Notes under the pieces: generated by a model | What the model was told of the DNA's origin: nothing | Seen by the model: only the letters and a program-made list of their open reading frames with translations | The model's database searches: none | NCBI RefSeq assembly: GCF_002797445.1 | Contig: NZ_PGEP01000001.1 | Coordinates: 2,046,501-2,110,500 of the forward strand | Origin: Acidovorax sp. 69 | GTDB taxonomy: Bacteria; Pseudomonadota; Gammaproteobacteria; Burkholderiales; Burkholderiaceae_C | Direction of reading: 5' to 3' | Length of the DNA: 64,000 bases | Shown here: piece after piece, positions 47,053-55,876 of the stretch | Layout of the letters: each line of letters opens with the position of its first letter | Numbering within the stretch: position 1 is the first letter of the stretch | Made by a program: the position numbers and the translations under genes

Positions 47053-47214
47053 GCTTGTTGCAGTTCACTGTGTGTCTCGGTGCGAATATCGCCTCGCACT
47101 TTGTGCTGCGGCAGGACAAGGGGCTGCAGCCTCTTGTAGTGACGGGTGACATGCAGAGGCGAATATTGGGCCTCAAGACCGACAACAGGAAGCCCGACTG
47201 GGCCGAGGACCTTC

Positions 47215-47508
47215 ATGATCGATGGACTGGTGGCCGGAAGGCTTTATGGCGAGACGGAGCGGCGCATGGACAAGGCGGGCAAGGCGTTCACGCTGGCGAA
47301 GGTGCGGGCCAGCACGGCCGACGGCGAAATACTGTTTGTGAACGTCATCGCGTTTGACGGCGATGTCTGCGCCTCCCTTCATGCTCTTCAGGATGGAGAT
47401 TCCGTGGCGCTTTCGGGTAGCCTCACGCCCCGAGTCTGGACGGATAAGCAAGGGAATGCCCGGCCCGCATTGGACATGGTGGCGCATCGCTTGATGGTGT
47501 TACCGTGA
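47215..47508 (+). CDS. Short single-stranded DNA-binding-like (OB-fold) protein of mobile-element type
   Basis: 97 residues from the ATG at 47215. MIDGLVAGRLYGETERRMDKAGKAFTLAKVRASTADGEILFVNVIAFD, then DSVALSGSLTPRVWTDKQGNARPALDMVAHRLMVLP, follows the OB-fold SSB pattern known from genes carried by plasmids and integrative elements. It is much shorter than housekeeping SSB and lacks the acidic C-terminal tip. It sits just downstream of tRNA-Pro, a frequent integration site, so it may be the remnant of an island. Confidence 0.72.
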   Translation: MIDGLVAGRLYGETERRMDKAGKAFTLAKVRASTADGEILFVNVIAFDGDVCASLHALQDGDSVALSGSLTPRVWTDKQGNARPALDMVAHRLMVLP

Positions 47509-47714
47509 GCCGATGGCTGAACCTTTGATGGGATGGCGCGTTTGGCTGCACTGCGTCTGCAGTGCTGTATGCCTTGGGCTTTTGTGAGCAACACTGTGTC
47601 TGGTGGGGCGCTATTGACCTCACTTGCATTGCTGGGCACCGCATCCATGCATGTAACTGTACGGGCATTGATGATGAAGCCGATGGCATTTGCGGCGCTA
47701 TCACTCCAGCGTTG
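47509..47714. other. Unassigned stretch in the accessory patch
   Basis: 206 bases. Reading frames exist but none shows family resemblance, ribosome site or codon bias; I see no RNA gene. It may be decayed DNA of the same patch. Confidence 0.3.
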
Positions 47715-47921
47715 CTAGGAGCGGGTTTTGTAGGGATTCGGCTTTTCGGGCGCAAATCCCAATGCCTTGAGTTCATCCTCACTCAGGTGCAACTCCGTCA
47801 GCTCTGGTTGTCGCGCCTCCACGGCGCGGCGACGTTCAAAGTTGGTTGGAGGCCCTTCCTCCATTTGTCGACGGTCTTTGCCGGTGCGCCGATCTGCGGC
47901 GATTCTGCGTTCCATACTCAT
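47715..47921 (-). CDS. Small Arg/Asp-rich hypothetical protein
   Basis: 68 residues from the ATG at 47921 (an ATG six bases later is the alternative). The N-terminal half MSMERRIAADRRTGKDRRQMEEGPPTNFERRRAVEARQ contains two RR-rich repeats, and the C-terminal half (ELTELHLSEDELKALGFAPEKPNPYKTRS) is acidic then basic. Similar short proteins with RRxGxDRR repeats occur in Burkholderiales, function unknown. The frame continues upstream to 48284, but those codons are not of coding style. Confidence 0.6.
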   Translation of the reverse strand: MSMERRIAADRRTGKDRRQMEEGPPTNFERRRAVEARQPELTELHLSEDELKALGFAPEKPNPYKTRS

Positions 47922-48618
47922 GCTGATGGCCTGCTGATGGATGGTTTTTGTGGGGCTTCGAATGGGTGCCAACGCTTCTCTGTCACGGACGGCCGGAGAA
48001 GGAATGTCCGCGCTATTTGCAGTCTGCCCGAGTTGACTCCATTTGCAAACGAAAAAAGAGCACTCGACAGGTTGAAGGTATCTTGACGGCGGCCTTGATG
48101 GATTGTTGACCACTGTCCAAGGATCGCATCTCCGCAGTTGTGCCATGGTTTTCCCGGGGCGGAGCGCATGTCGCGGGGAGGGGGGCGCAGGTTCACGCCT
48201 CTCAAAAGCATCTTGGAGTTGTGGACTTACCTGCGGTGCGATGTTTTCGAGTCCCCACATTGGGGATGCAGGGTGCACCTCCATGATGCATTCAGCCCCC
48301 GGCAGTCAAAAGAAGTCGAATGGACGCCGCCAACTTCCGTTTGTGCACTGGTTTGTCGAGGGGTGTTGAGGTGGCGTGGATATTGCTTTTGAAATGTCGG
48401 TCCTCCGGTAATGCTGCCCTCTGGACCTATTGAATCCCTCCGCTAAAGATGGCGGAACCCAAGCGAGTGATGGGCTAGCAGGCCCACGTTTGGTCGTTCC
48501 AACCCACACCCCGTGCTGTCTGCGGAGGGTGAGGTGCTATGCATCCCATGACGGGCGCAATTTGCACTCATCCTGCACTCTCCTTTGCGGAGCACGGGGC
48601 TATTGCAGGATGAAAAGC
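47922..48618. other. 697-base gap upstream of nirB
   Basis: No gene that I can support. It contains a long-range pairing CCCCGTGCT (48509-48517) / AGCACGGGG (48590-48598), with direct repeats of TGCGGAG at both sides, directly in front of nirB, so the nirB leader may be structured. No T-run terminator is present. Short TGGGC / GCCCA hairpin near 48468. No tRNA or island end sequence seen. Confidence 0.45.
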
Positions 48619-51162
48619 ATGAAGATTGTTCTCATTGGCCACGGCATGGTCGGCCACAAGTTCCTCGAAAGCCTGGCCGAGACCGGCATCACCGGCGTCG
48701 AAGTCACCGTGCTCTGCGAGGAGCCACGCCCCGCCTACGACCGGGTGCACCTCTCTGCATTCTTCAGCGGTACCTCGGCCGACGAACTCTCCCTGGTCGA
48801 GCCCGGCTTCTTCGAGCGCACCGGCTTCACGCTGCGCCTGGCGGCGCGCGCTGCCTCGGTGGACCGCCGCATCCGCACCGTGACCACCGCCGATGGCGAA
48901 GTGCTGCCCTACGACAAGCTGGTGCTGGCCACCGGCTCCAACCCCTTCGTGCCCCAGGTGGCCGGCCGTGACCGTGAGCACTGCTTCGTCTACCGCACCA
49001 TCGAGGACCTGGAGGCCATGCAGGCCTCGGGCGCAAAGTCCAAGACCGGCGTGGTCGTGGGCGGGGGCCTGCTGGGCCTGGAATGCGCCAAGGCGCTGAG
49101 CGACATGGGCCTTGAAACCCATGTGGTCGAGTTCGCCCCGCGGCTGATGGCCGTGCAGGTGGACGAGGGCGGCGGCCGCGTGCTGCGCGCCAAGATCGAG
49201 GAACTGGGCGTGCAGGTGCACACCGGCCGCAACACGCAGGAGATCACCGACGGCGCCCGTGCGCGCCACCGCATGGTGTTTGCCGACGGTACGTATCTGG
49301 AGACTGACATGATCGTCTTCTCCGCCGGCATCCGTCCGCGCGATGACCTGGCCCGCCAGTGCGTGCTGGCCATCGGTCCGCGCGGCGGCGTGGCCATCGA
49401 CAGTGCCTGCCGCACCAGCGACCATGACGTGTATGCCATCGGCGAATGCGCGTCGTGGAACGAGCAGACCTTCGGCCTGGTGGCGCCCGGCTACGACATG
49501 GCCCGCGTGGCGGCCCGCCATATCGCAGGCGACGCCGACGCGGCCTTCGTCGGCGCGGACATGAGCACCAAGCTCAAGCTCATGGGCGTGGACGTGGCCA
49601 GCATCGGCGACGCGCATGGCAAGACGCCCCACAGCCGCAGCTGCCAGTATGTGGACGAGCGCCGCCAGGTCTACAAGAAGATCGTCATCAGCGAAGACGG
49701 CAAGCAGCTGCTGGGCGCCGTGCTGATCGGCGACGCCACCGAATACGGCACGCTGCTGCAGATGGCGCTCAACGGCATCGCGCTGCCCGAGGACCCCGAG
49801 TTCCTGATCTTCCCGTCCAGCGACGGCAAGGCCAAGCCCGGCCTGGGTGTGGACGCCCTGCCCGACACGGCGCAGATCTGCTCGTGCAACAACGTCACCA
49901 AGGGCGGCATCTGCGCCGCCGTGGGCAACGGCGCCTGCACCATCGCCGAGATGAAGGCCTGCACCAAGGCCGGCGCCACCTGCGGCGGCTGCGTGCCCCT
50001 GGTCACCCAGGTCATGAAGGCCGAGATGGCGCGCCGCGGCATGGCCGTGAACAACCACATCTGCGAGCACTTCGCGTACTCGCGCCAGGAGATCTACCAC
50101 CTGGTGCGCGTGGGCAACATCAGGAGCTTCGAGGACCTGATGGCCAGACACGGCAAGGGCATGGGCTGCGACATCTGCAAGCCCGTGGCGGCCAGTGTGT
50201 TCGCATCGTGCTGGAACGAGTTCGTGCTCAAGAAGGAGCTGGCCGGCCTGCAGGACAGCAACGACTACTACTTGGGCAACATCCAGAAGGACGGTACCTA
50301 CTCGGTGGTGCCGCGCATGCCCGGTGGCGAGGTCACGCCCGACGGCCTGATCGCCGTGGGCCAGGTGGCCAAGAAGTACGGCCTGTACACCAAGGTCACG
50401 GGCGGCCAGCGCGTGGACCTGTTCGGTGCGCGCGTGGAGCAGTTGCCCACCATCTGGGAGGAGCTGATCGCCGCCGGCTTCGAGTCGGGCCATGCGTACG
50501 GCAAGTCGCTGCGCACCGTCAAGAGCTGCGTGGGATCGACCTGGTGCCGCTACGGCGTGGGCGACAGCGTGGGCCTGGCCGTGGAGCTGGAGCACCGCTA
50601 CAAGGGCCTGCGCTCGCCGCACAAGATCAAGTTCGGTGTCTCGGGCTGCACCCGCGAATGCGCCGAAGCGCAGGGCAAGGACATCGGCATCATCGCCACC
50701 GAGAAGGGCTGGAACCTGTACATCTGCGGCAACGGCGGCATGAAGCCGCGCCACGCCGAGCTGTTCGCGTCCGACCTGATCAAGGAAGACCTGGTGCGCA
50801 TGATCGACCGGGTGCTGATGTTCTACGTGCGCACGGCCGACCGGCTGCAGCGCACCAGCACCTGGCGCGAGAACCTCGAAGGCGGCCTCGGCTACCTCAC
50901 GGATGTGCTGATCAAGGACAGCCTGGGCCTGTGCACCGAGCTCGAAGCCCAGATGCAGCATGTGGCAGACACCTACCAGTGCGAGTGGAAGACGGCCATC
51001 ACCGACCCCGAAACGCGCAAGCGCTTCCGTTCATTCGTGAACAGCGACAAGGCCGACGAGAACGTGCTCTTCGTCGAGGAGCGCGGCCAGATCCGTCCGG
51101 CGCGCGCTGACGAGCGCGGCCCGACAACGGCCAAGGTTATTCCCATTCGTCAGGCCGCTTGA
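48619..51162 (+). CDS. nirB: Nitrite reductase [NAD(P)H] large subunit
   Basis: 847 residues from the ATG at 48619, which has AGGA nine bases upstream; an ATG at 48610 is possible. NirB reduces nitrite to ammonium in the cytoplasm. An FAD/NAD(P)-binding reductase part (residues 1-320, MKIVLIGHGMVGHKFLESLAE, VVVGGGLLGLECAKAL) is followed by BFD-like [2Fe-2S] domains (AQICSCNNVTKGGIC, CGGCVPLV) and the siroheme/4Fe-4S half with cysteines in SCVGSTWCRYGVGDS and CTRECAEAQ. It starts the nirBD operon. Codon use is more GC-rich than in the flanking accessory DNA. Confidence 0.97.
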   Translation: MKIVLIGHGMVGHKFLESLAETGITGVEVTVLCEEPRPAYDRVHLSAFFSGTSADELSLVEPGFFERTGFTLRLAARAASVDRRIRTVTTADGEVLPYDKLVLATGSNPFVPQVAGRDREHCFVYRTIEDLEAMQASGAKSKTGVVVGGGLLGLECAKALSDMGLETHVVEFAPRLMAVQVDEGGGRVLRAKIEELGVQVHTGRNTQEITDGARARHRMVFADGTYLETDMIVFSAGIRPRDDLARQCVLAIGPRGGVAIDSACRTSDHDVYAIGECASWNEQTFGLVAPGYDMARVAARHIAGDADAAFVGADMSTKLKLMGVDVASIGDAHGKTPHSRSCQYVDERRQVYKKIVISEDGKQLLGAVLIGDATEYGTLLQMALNGIALPEDPEFLIFPSSDGKAKPGLGVDALPDTAQICSCNNVTKGGICAAVGNGACTIAEMKACTKAGATCGGCVPLVTQVMKAEMARRGMAVNNHICEHFAYSRQEIYHLVRVGNIRSFEDLMARHGKGMGCDICKPVAASVFASCWNEFVLKKELAGLQDSNDYYLGNIQKDGTYSVVPRMPGGEVTPDGLIAVGQVAKKYGLYTKVTGGQRVDLFGARVEQLPTIWEELIAAGFESGHAYGKSLRTVKSCVGSTWCRYGVGDSVGLAVELEHRYKGLRSPHKIKFGVSGCTRECAEAQGKDIGIIATEKGWNLYICGNGGMKPRHAELFASDLIKEDLVRMIDRVLMFYVRTADRLQRTSTWRENLEGGLGYLTDVLIKDSLGLCTELEAQMQHVADTYQCEWKTAITDPETRKRFRSFVNSDKADENVLFVEERGQIRPARADERGPTTAKVIPIRQAA

Positions 51163-51178
51163 AAAGGATCAGAACACC

Positions 51179-51547
51179 ATGAGCGCACTCCCCATGAATA
51201 GCAGCACCGACTCCCTGGCCTGGACCGACATCTGCGCGGTCGATGACATCCTGCCCAGCACTGGTGTCTGCGCGTTGGTCGCCAATCGCCATGTGGCGGT
51301 CTTTCGCACTAGCAGCGATCAATTTTTTGCCATCGATAATGTGGACCCGAAATCCGGGGCCAGCGTGCTGTCACGCGGGCTGATCGGCAATCTGGGTGAC
51401 CGTGTCGTGGTTGCCTCGCCGCTGTACAAGAACCATTTCGACCTGCGCACGGGCGAATGCCTGGAGGCGCCCGAGCATTCGGTGAGCGCCCACAGCGTAC
51501 GTGCGGTGGGAGGGCGTGTCAGCGTGGCCAGCGTGCCAGCAGCCTGA
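51179..51547 (+). CDS. nirD: Nitrite reductase [NAD(P)H] small subunit
   Basis: 122 residues from the ATG at 51179, preceded by AAAAGGATC. The Rieske-like fold lacks the cluster Cys/His ligands, as in other NirD proteins (TDICAVDDILPSTGVCALVANRHVAVFR, FAIDNVDPKSGASVLSRGLIG, PLYKNHFDLRTGECLEAP). It partners NirB in nitrite reduction. It is separated from nirB by 16 bases and is followed by the ANTAR regulator. Confidence 0.94.
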   Translation: MSALPMNSSTDSLAWTDICAVDDILPSTGVCALVANRHVAVFRTSSDQFFAIDNVDPKSGASVLSRGLIGNLGDRVVVASPLYKNHFDLRTGECLEAPEHSVSAHSVRAVGGRVSVASVPAA

Positions 51548-51605
51548 CACAATCACAGCCACATCGCGGCCTCCTGCTGCATCAACCACAACCCAGGAAT
51601 ATTGC

Positions 51606-52919
51606 ATGCTTGACCCGGCGGCGACCTTGTCCGTATCGAACCTTGTTCTTCGTTCCAAGCAACTGGAGATCGATGCCGTGCGCCATCTGGCCAGCCGGGC
51701 CGAACTGGTGGACGTGATCGGGCAACTGATCCAGGGCTTGCAGCGCGAGCGGGGCGCATCGGGGGCTTTTTTGGCGTCCAAGGCTCAGCGGTTTGCGGAC
51801 ATGCGCTTGCGGGTTGTTGAAGAGGTGGGGCCCCTGGAGGCGCAACTGCGCGAAGTGTTTGCCCAGCACACCGAGCCTGCACAGGGCGCTACTGCCAAGG
51901 CCTTGTCGTTGATGGCTTGGGCCTTGCTTGGCATGGAGTCGTTGCCGGCATTGCGCACCCAGATCGAGCGTCAGGCGATGACGGCACATGATTCGGTGGC
52001 TGCTTACAGTCACCTTATTGCAGGGCTCATCGAGTTGGTTTTTCATGTGGCTGATGCTGCAGGCCTGCCCAGCGTATCGCGCCTCCTGGTGGCGTTGCTG
52101 CACCTCGTGCAGGCCGAGGAAGAGGCAGGGCAGGAGCGGGCGTTGGGTGCACTGTTGTATGCGTCCGGCAGCAGCAACGAGGCGCATCAGCAGCGTGTGA
52201 TTCACCTCATTGATGCGCAGGAGCGCAGCCTCAAGGTCTTTGCCGAGTTCGCCGAACCTGCGCTGCGCACCCGCTGGGAACAGCAGCAACTCGTGCCCGG
52301 CATGGCCCAGCTGGAGCGCCTGCGGCGAACGCTGTGTGTGGCCCGGCCAGGCGCCGTGCTCGATGGTGACCTCAGCGACACCTGGTTTGATGTGTGCTCG
52401 GAGCGCATTCATGCGCTGTGGCATCTGCAGGTTGATCTTGTCAAAACGCTGCGCGACGACTGTGAGGCTCGTATTCTCGAAGCCCAACAAGATCTACAGG
52501 ACTCCAGGGGGCTGCTGCGTGACCTGCGCGACAACCCGCCGCAGCGCACGCACGCCGTGGACCGCTTTTTTGACATCGCCCTTGCTCCCACGGCCGTTCC
52601 CGAGCAACGTGGCGCTGTGTACGCTGGTGAATCCACTTCACTGGTGGATCTGTTGCAAACCCAGGCGGCACGCATGGTCAGCATGGAGGCCGAACTGGAG
52701 GCCGCTCGCCGCACGCTCAATGAGCGCAAGGTGATCGAGCGCGCCAAAGGCGTCCTCATGGCGCGGTTGGGCATGAATGAGGAGGTCGCCTTTCGGGTGC
52801 TTCAAAAGACCTCGATGGATCAGAACCGCCGCTTGCTCGATGTGGCGGAAGCCACGCTGTCGCTGCCCGACTTTGCGTTTGCGCATCAGGGCCCGCGCGA
52901 TGCCAAATCTGTGCCTTGA
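51606..52919 (+). CDS. nasR: NasR-like nitrate/nitrite sensor with NIT and ANTAR domains
   Basis: 437 residues from the ATG at 51606. The long helical N-terminal domain, with LIQGLQRERGASGAFLASK, corresponds to the nitrate/nitrite-sensing NIT domain. The C-terminal 60 residues (LEAARRTLNERKVIERAKGVLMARLGMNEEVAFRVLQKTSMDQNRRLLDVAEATL) form the ANTAR RNA-binding module. NasR of Klebsiella binds leader RNA hairpins and prevents termination when nitrate or nitrite is present. The gene lies directly upstream of a leader whose hairpin/terminator pair fits this mechanism. It is longer than the Klebsiella protein (about 390). Confidence 0.88.
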   Translation: MLDPAATLSVSNLVLRSKQLEIDAVRHLASRAELVDVIGQLIQGLQRERGASGAFLASKAQRFADMRLRVVEEVGPLEAQLREVFAQHTEPAQGATAKALSLMAWALLGMESLPALRTQIERQAMTAHDSVAAYSHLIAGLIELVFHVADAAGLPSVSRLLVALLHLVQAEEEAGQERALGALLYASGSSNEAHQQRVIHLIDAQERSLKVFAEFAEPALRTRWEQQQLVPGMAQLERLRRTLCVARPGAVLDGDLSDTWFDVCSERIHALWHLQVDLVKTLRDDCEARILEAQQDLQDSRGLLRDLRDNPPQRTHAVDRFFDIALAPTAVPEQRGAVYAGESTSLVDLLQTQAARMVSMEAELEAARRTLNERKVIERAKGVLMARLGMNEEVAFRVLQKTSMDQNRRLLDVAEATLSLPDFAFAHQGPRDAKSVP

Positions 52920-53249
52920 GTGACCCAAGTTGGTGCCGGTTGCGTCGTGGAAAGGCGCACGCGCGGGGTTTCACCTTGGGGATGCACTGAAACGGATCTT
53001 CAAAGTCTGAGAAAGCTTCTACGCCACGGTACGGAAATTGCTCATTAGGAGAGCGTCCTAGGCTAATGGCGGCCTGGCACTTGTCTCCTGCAGAAACCTT
53101 CTGCAGGCCACGGAATCGCGCATCCAAGGATAACGGCGTCCCTTGTGTCACCCGGTCAGACGGGCAACACGTTGGACGCCGTTTTCTTTTGTTGCGCCGC
53201 CTTGGGCTCCAAGCCTGAGGGGTGCTTGTTTCCAGCCCAAGGAAGTCAA
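52920..53249 (+). promoter_or_regulatory. Leader of the nitrite transporter with ANTAR-type antiterminator and terminator
   Basis: Hairpin A: CCTGCAGA / TCTGCAGG (53087-53107). Hairpin B: CAAGGAT / ...GTCCCTTG (53125-53145) with hexaloop AACGGC, having A at position 1 and G at 4 as ANTAR targets require. Its loop and 3' arm are also the 5' arm of a terminator, AACGGCGTCC (53132-53141) / GGACGCCGTT (53174-53183) followed by TTCTTTT, so B excludes termination. A further hairpin CCTTGGGCT / AGCCCAAGG (53200-53242) covers the AAGGAAG ribosome site. Control by the NasR-like protein is inferred. Confidence 0.72.
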
Positions 53250-54062
53250 ATGGCCTATCTCGCCCCTGCCGAGTTCGTGACCAAGATGGTCGATTCTGGT
53301 GAATCCAAGCTGCTGATGTCCACCCGCGACACACTGATTCGTTCTTATATGGCCGGTGCCATTCTCGCGTTGGCTGCGGCGTTTGCTGTGACTGTCACGG
53401 TCAACACCGGCAACCCCCTGCTGGGCGCCGTGCTGTTCCCCGTGGGCTTCATCATGCTGTACCTGATGGGCTTCGACCTGCTGACTGGCGTGTTCACGCT
53501 GGCGCCGCTGGCCGTGTTCGACAAACGTCCGGGTGCCACTTGGGCGGGTGTGCTGCGCAATTGGGGCCTGGTTTTCATGGGCAACTTCGCCGGTGCGCTC
53601 ACTGTGGCCGTGTTCATGGCCATCATTTTTACTTTCGGCTTCAGTGAAGTGCCCAATGCGGTGGGCGAAAAGCTCGGCCATATCGGTGAAGGCCGCACGG
53701 TGGGCTATGCCGCCCATGGTGCGGCCGGCATGCTCACGTTGTTTGTGCGTGCCGTCATGTGCAACTGGATGGTGTCTACCGGCGTCGTGGCAGCGATGAT
53801 GTCCACCACGGTGTCCGGCAAGGCTATCGGCATGTGGATGCCGGTGATGATTTTCTTCTACATGGGCTTTGAGCATTCCATCGTCAACATGTTCCTGTTC
53901 CCCACCGGCCTGATGCTGGGCGGCAAGTTCACGCTGATGGACTACCTGATCTGGAACGAGTTGCCCACGGTGCTCGGCAATCTGGTGGGGGGGCTTACCT
54001 TTGTGGGGGCCACGCTGTATTCCACCCACTACAAGACCGCGCCCAAGCGCACCATTGCATGA
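53250..54062 (+). CDS. nirC: Formate/nitrite transporter family protein (NirC-like)
   Basis: 270 residues from the ATG at 53250 after AAGGAAG. Six hydrophobic segments form the pentameric FNT channel (AGAILALAAAFAVTVTVNTGNPLLGAVLFPVGFIMLYLMGFDLLTGVFTLAP, GNFAGALTVAVFMAIIF, and VGGLTFVGATLYST). Close family members carry nitrite (NirC) or formate (FocA); the location behind nirB-nirD-nasR points to nitrite. It is followed after 49 bases by the kinase/phosphatase fusion. Confidence 0.92.
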   Translation: MAYLAPAEFVTKMVDSGESKLLMSTRDTLIRSYMAGAILALAAAFAVTVTVNTGNPLLGAVLFPVGFIMLYLMGFDLLTGVFTLAPLAVFDKRPGATWAGVLRNWGLVFMGNFAGALTVAVFMAIIFTFGFSEVPNAVGEKLGHIGEGRTVGYAAHGAAGMLTLFVRAVMCNWMVSTGVVAAMMSTTVSGKAIGMWMPVMIFFYMGFEHSIVNMFLFPTGLMLGGKFTLMDYLIWNELPTVLGNLVGGLTFVGATLYSTHYKTAPKRTIA

Positions 54063-54111
54063 TTGCTTCAAGGCGGGTGGCAACGGCGTTCTGTCTGCAG
54101 GAGGTGGTGTG

Positions 54112-55851
54112 ATGACCCCTGCGCTGCGTGTCACCCTGGGCCAGTGTTCGCGCGCTGGGCGCAAGGGCATCAACCAGGATTTCCATGGTGCGATGCTGCC
54201 CGGCGAGCCGCTGCTCAGCAGCAAGGGCATTGTGGTGGCACTGGCTGATGGCATTGGGTCCAGCGCTGTCAGCCAAGAGGCAAGCGCAGCGTCGGTGCGC
54301 AGCTTTCTGGACGACTACTACGCCACGTCTGACGCATGGTCTGTGCGCCGCTCTGCGCAGCGTGTGCTGGGTGCCACCAATGCGTGGCTGCATGCGCAGA
54401 CCCTGCGCAGCCATGCACGTTTTGACAAGGATCGTGGTTACGTCTGCACCTTCAGTGCATTGATCCTGAAAGGCCGCGAAGTCCATGTGCTGCATGTGGG
54501 AGACGCGCGCATCTATCGTCTGCATGCGCACTCCCTGGAGCAACTGACCAAGGATCATCGTGTCCATCTCTCGTCTGTGGAGGCGTTCCTGGGCCGCGCG
54601 CTGGGTGCCAGTGACAATGTGGAGATCGACTACGGCTGTACGGTGGCCGAGGTCGGTGCTCTATACGTGCTGGCAACGGACGGTGCTTACGCGTATTTCG
54701 ATGCCGCGGATGTGCACGACGCATTGTCCCGATTTGCGGACGACTACGATGCAGCGGCGGATGCGCTGATCAGCCTGACCCAGGCGCGGGGTGCCGATGA
54801 TGACATGACGGTGCAGCTGTTGCGTATTGATGCGCTGCCAGAGACCAGTCCCCACAACCTGCCGGCATTGCGCGAGGGGCTTGCCTTGCCACCACCACTG
54901 TCACCGCGCATGCAGTTCGAGGGTTACCGCGTTGTACGTGAACTGCACACTAGTTCGCGCAGCCATGTGCACCTTGCCGTGGATGAGCTGACGGGGCAGC
55001 AGGTGGTGCTCAAAATGCCCTCCACGGCACTGTCTGACGACCCTGGCTACCTTGACCAATTCCTGCTGGAGGAGTGGGTTGCGCGGCGCATTCACAGTCC
55101 CTATGTACTCAGACCCCATCTCAGCGACCGACCTCGCCGGCATGTGTACGTGGCGATGGAGTTTGTGGAGGGCCAGACGCTGGCCCAGTGGATGGTCGAC
55201 CACCCCCGTCCAGACCTCGACGTGGTGCGCAGCATCATTGGTCAGGTGGCCAAGGGGCTGCATGCGTTTCACAGCAAAGAGATGCTGCACCAGGATCTAC
55301 GTCCCGAAAACGTGATGATCGACCGCTCCGGCACCGTGCGCATCATCGACTTCGGGTCCACCCGAGTGGCCGGACTGGCTCCAGCAACGCCAGGAGGCGG
55401 CCCGGTCGACCCCATCGCAGGTACTTTGCAGTACACCGCACCCGAGTGCTTCATAGGCCAGGGGAGCACAGCCCGTTCTGACCTGTTTTCGCTAGCAGTT
55501 TTGACCTACCAGATGTTGACAGTGCAATTGCCATACGGTCTGCAGGTCGTACGCATACGCTCTCAGGCCGATCTGAAGGGGTTGCGGTATGTGCCTGTAC
55601 GCCACCTGCGTCCCGACATGCCCGCGTGGCTGGATGGTGTATTGCAGAAGGCGTTGCATCCAGACCCTCTCAAGCGCCAGGAAGTGGTGTCCGAGTATTT
55701 GCACGACCTGCATTCACCCAGCCTGCAGTTTCAGAGCACGCGGACTGTGCCGCTGGTAGAGCGCAATCCGGTTGTTTTCTGGCAGGCCACAACGCTGGTG
55801 CTCGGTCTGATTGTCATTGGGCTGGCTGCGTTGTGCGTTGCCGGGCACTAG
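54112..55851 (+). CDS. Bifunctional PP2C-type phosphatase / Ser-Thr kinase, membrane anchored
   Basis: 579 residues from the ATG at 54112 with GGAGG upstream. Residues 1-240 are a PP2C phosphatase: GRKGINQDFHG, VALADGIGSSAVS, HVGDARIYRL, LATDGAY and GADDDMTVQLL keep the metal Asp residues. Residues about 270-540 are a Hanks-type kinase: Lys301 (VVLKMPS), HQDLRPEN (Asp395, Asn400) and DFGS (Asp413). The glycine loop is degraded (VRELHTSSRSHVHLAVDE). A C-terminal helix (VFWQATTLVLGLIVIGLAALCV) anchors it. Such fusions accompany nitrate/nitrite genes in several Proteobacteria; substrate unknown. Confidence 0.9.
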   Translation: MTPALRVTLGQCSRAGRKGINQDFHGAMLPGEPLLSSKGIVVALADGIGSSAVSQEASAASVRSFLDDYYATSDAWSVRRSAQRVLGATNAWLHAQTLRSHARFDKDRGYVCTFSALILKGREVHVLHVGDARIYRLHAHSLEQLTKDHRVHLSSVEAFLGRALGASDNVEIDYGCTVAEVGALYVLATDGAYAYFDAADVHDALSRFADDYDAAADALISLTQARGADDDMTVQLLRIDALPETSPHNLPALREGLALPPPLSPRMQFEGYRVVRELHTSSRSHVHLAVDELTGQQVVLKMPSTALSDDPGYLDQFLLEEWVARRIHSPYVLRPHLSDRPRRHVYVAMEFVEGQTLAQWMVDHPRPDLDVVRSIIGQVAKGLHAFHSKEMLHQDLRPENVMIDRSGTVRIIDFGSTRVAGLAPATPGGGPVDPIAGTLQYTAPECFIGQGSTARSDLFSLAVLTYQMLTVQLPYGLQVVRIRSQADLKGLRYVPVRHLRPDMPAWLDGVLQKALHPDPLKRQEVVSEYLHDLHSPSLQFQSTRTVPLVERNPVVFWQATTLVLGLIVIGLAALCVAGH

Positions 55852-55876
55852 GTGCGCCGGGTGAAGATCCGTCGCC

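Noticed and set aside
47533..47718. Hydrophobic 61-codon frame in the accessory patch
   Set aside because: No ribosome site and no family resemblance; composition could be chance.
48550..48605. Sigma-54 promoter in front of nirB
   Set aside because: TTGCAC-n5-CTGCA at about 48562-48577 has the right spacing but lacks the GG of the -24 element, so it is too weak to claim.
48568..50961. Long open frames on both strands inside nirB
   Set aside because: nirB has all cofactor motifs in its own frame; the alternatives have the amino-acid composition of shifted GC-rich codons.
53071..53091. Sigma-54 promoter TGGCAC...CTGC in the nitrite transporter leader
   Set aside because: The spacing between GG and GC is 12 bases, two more than allowed.
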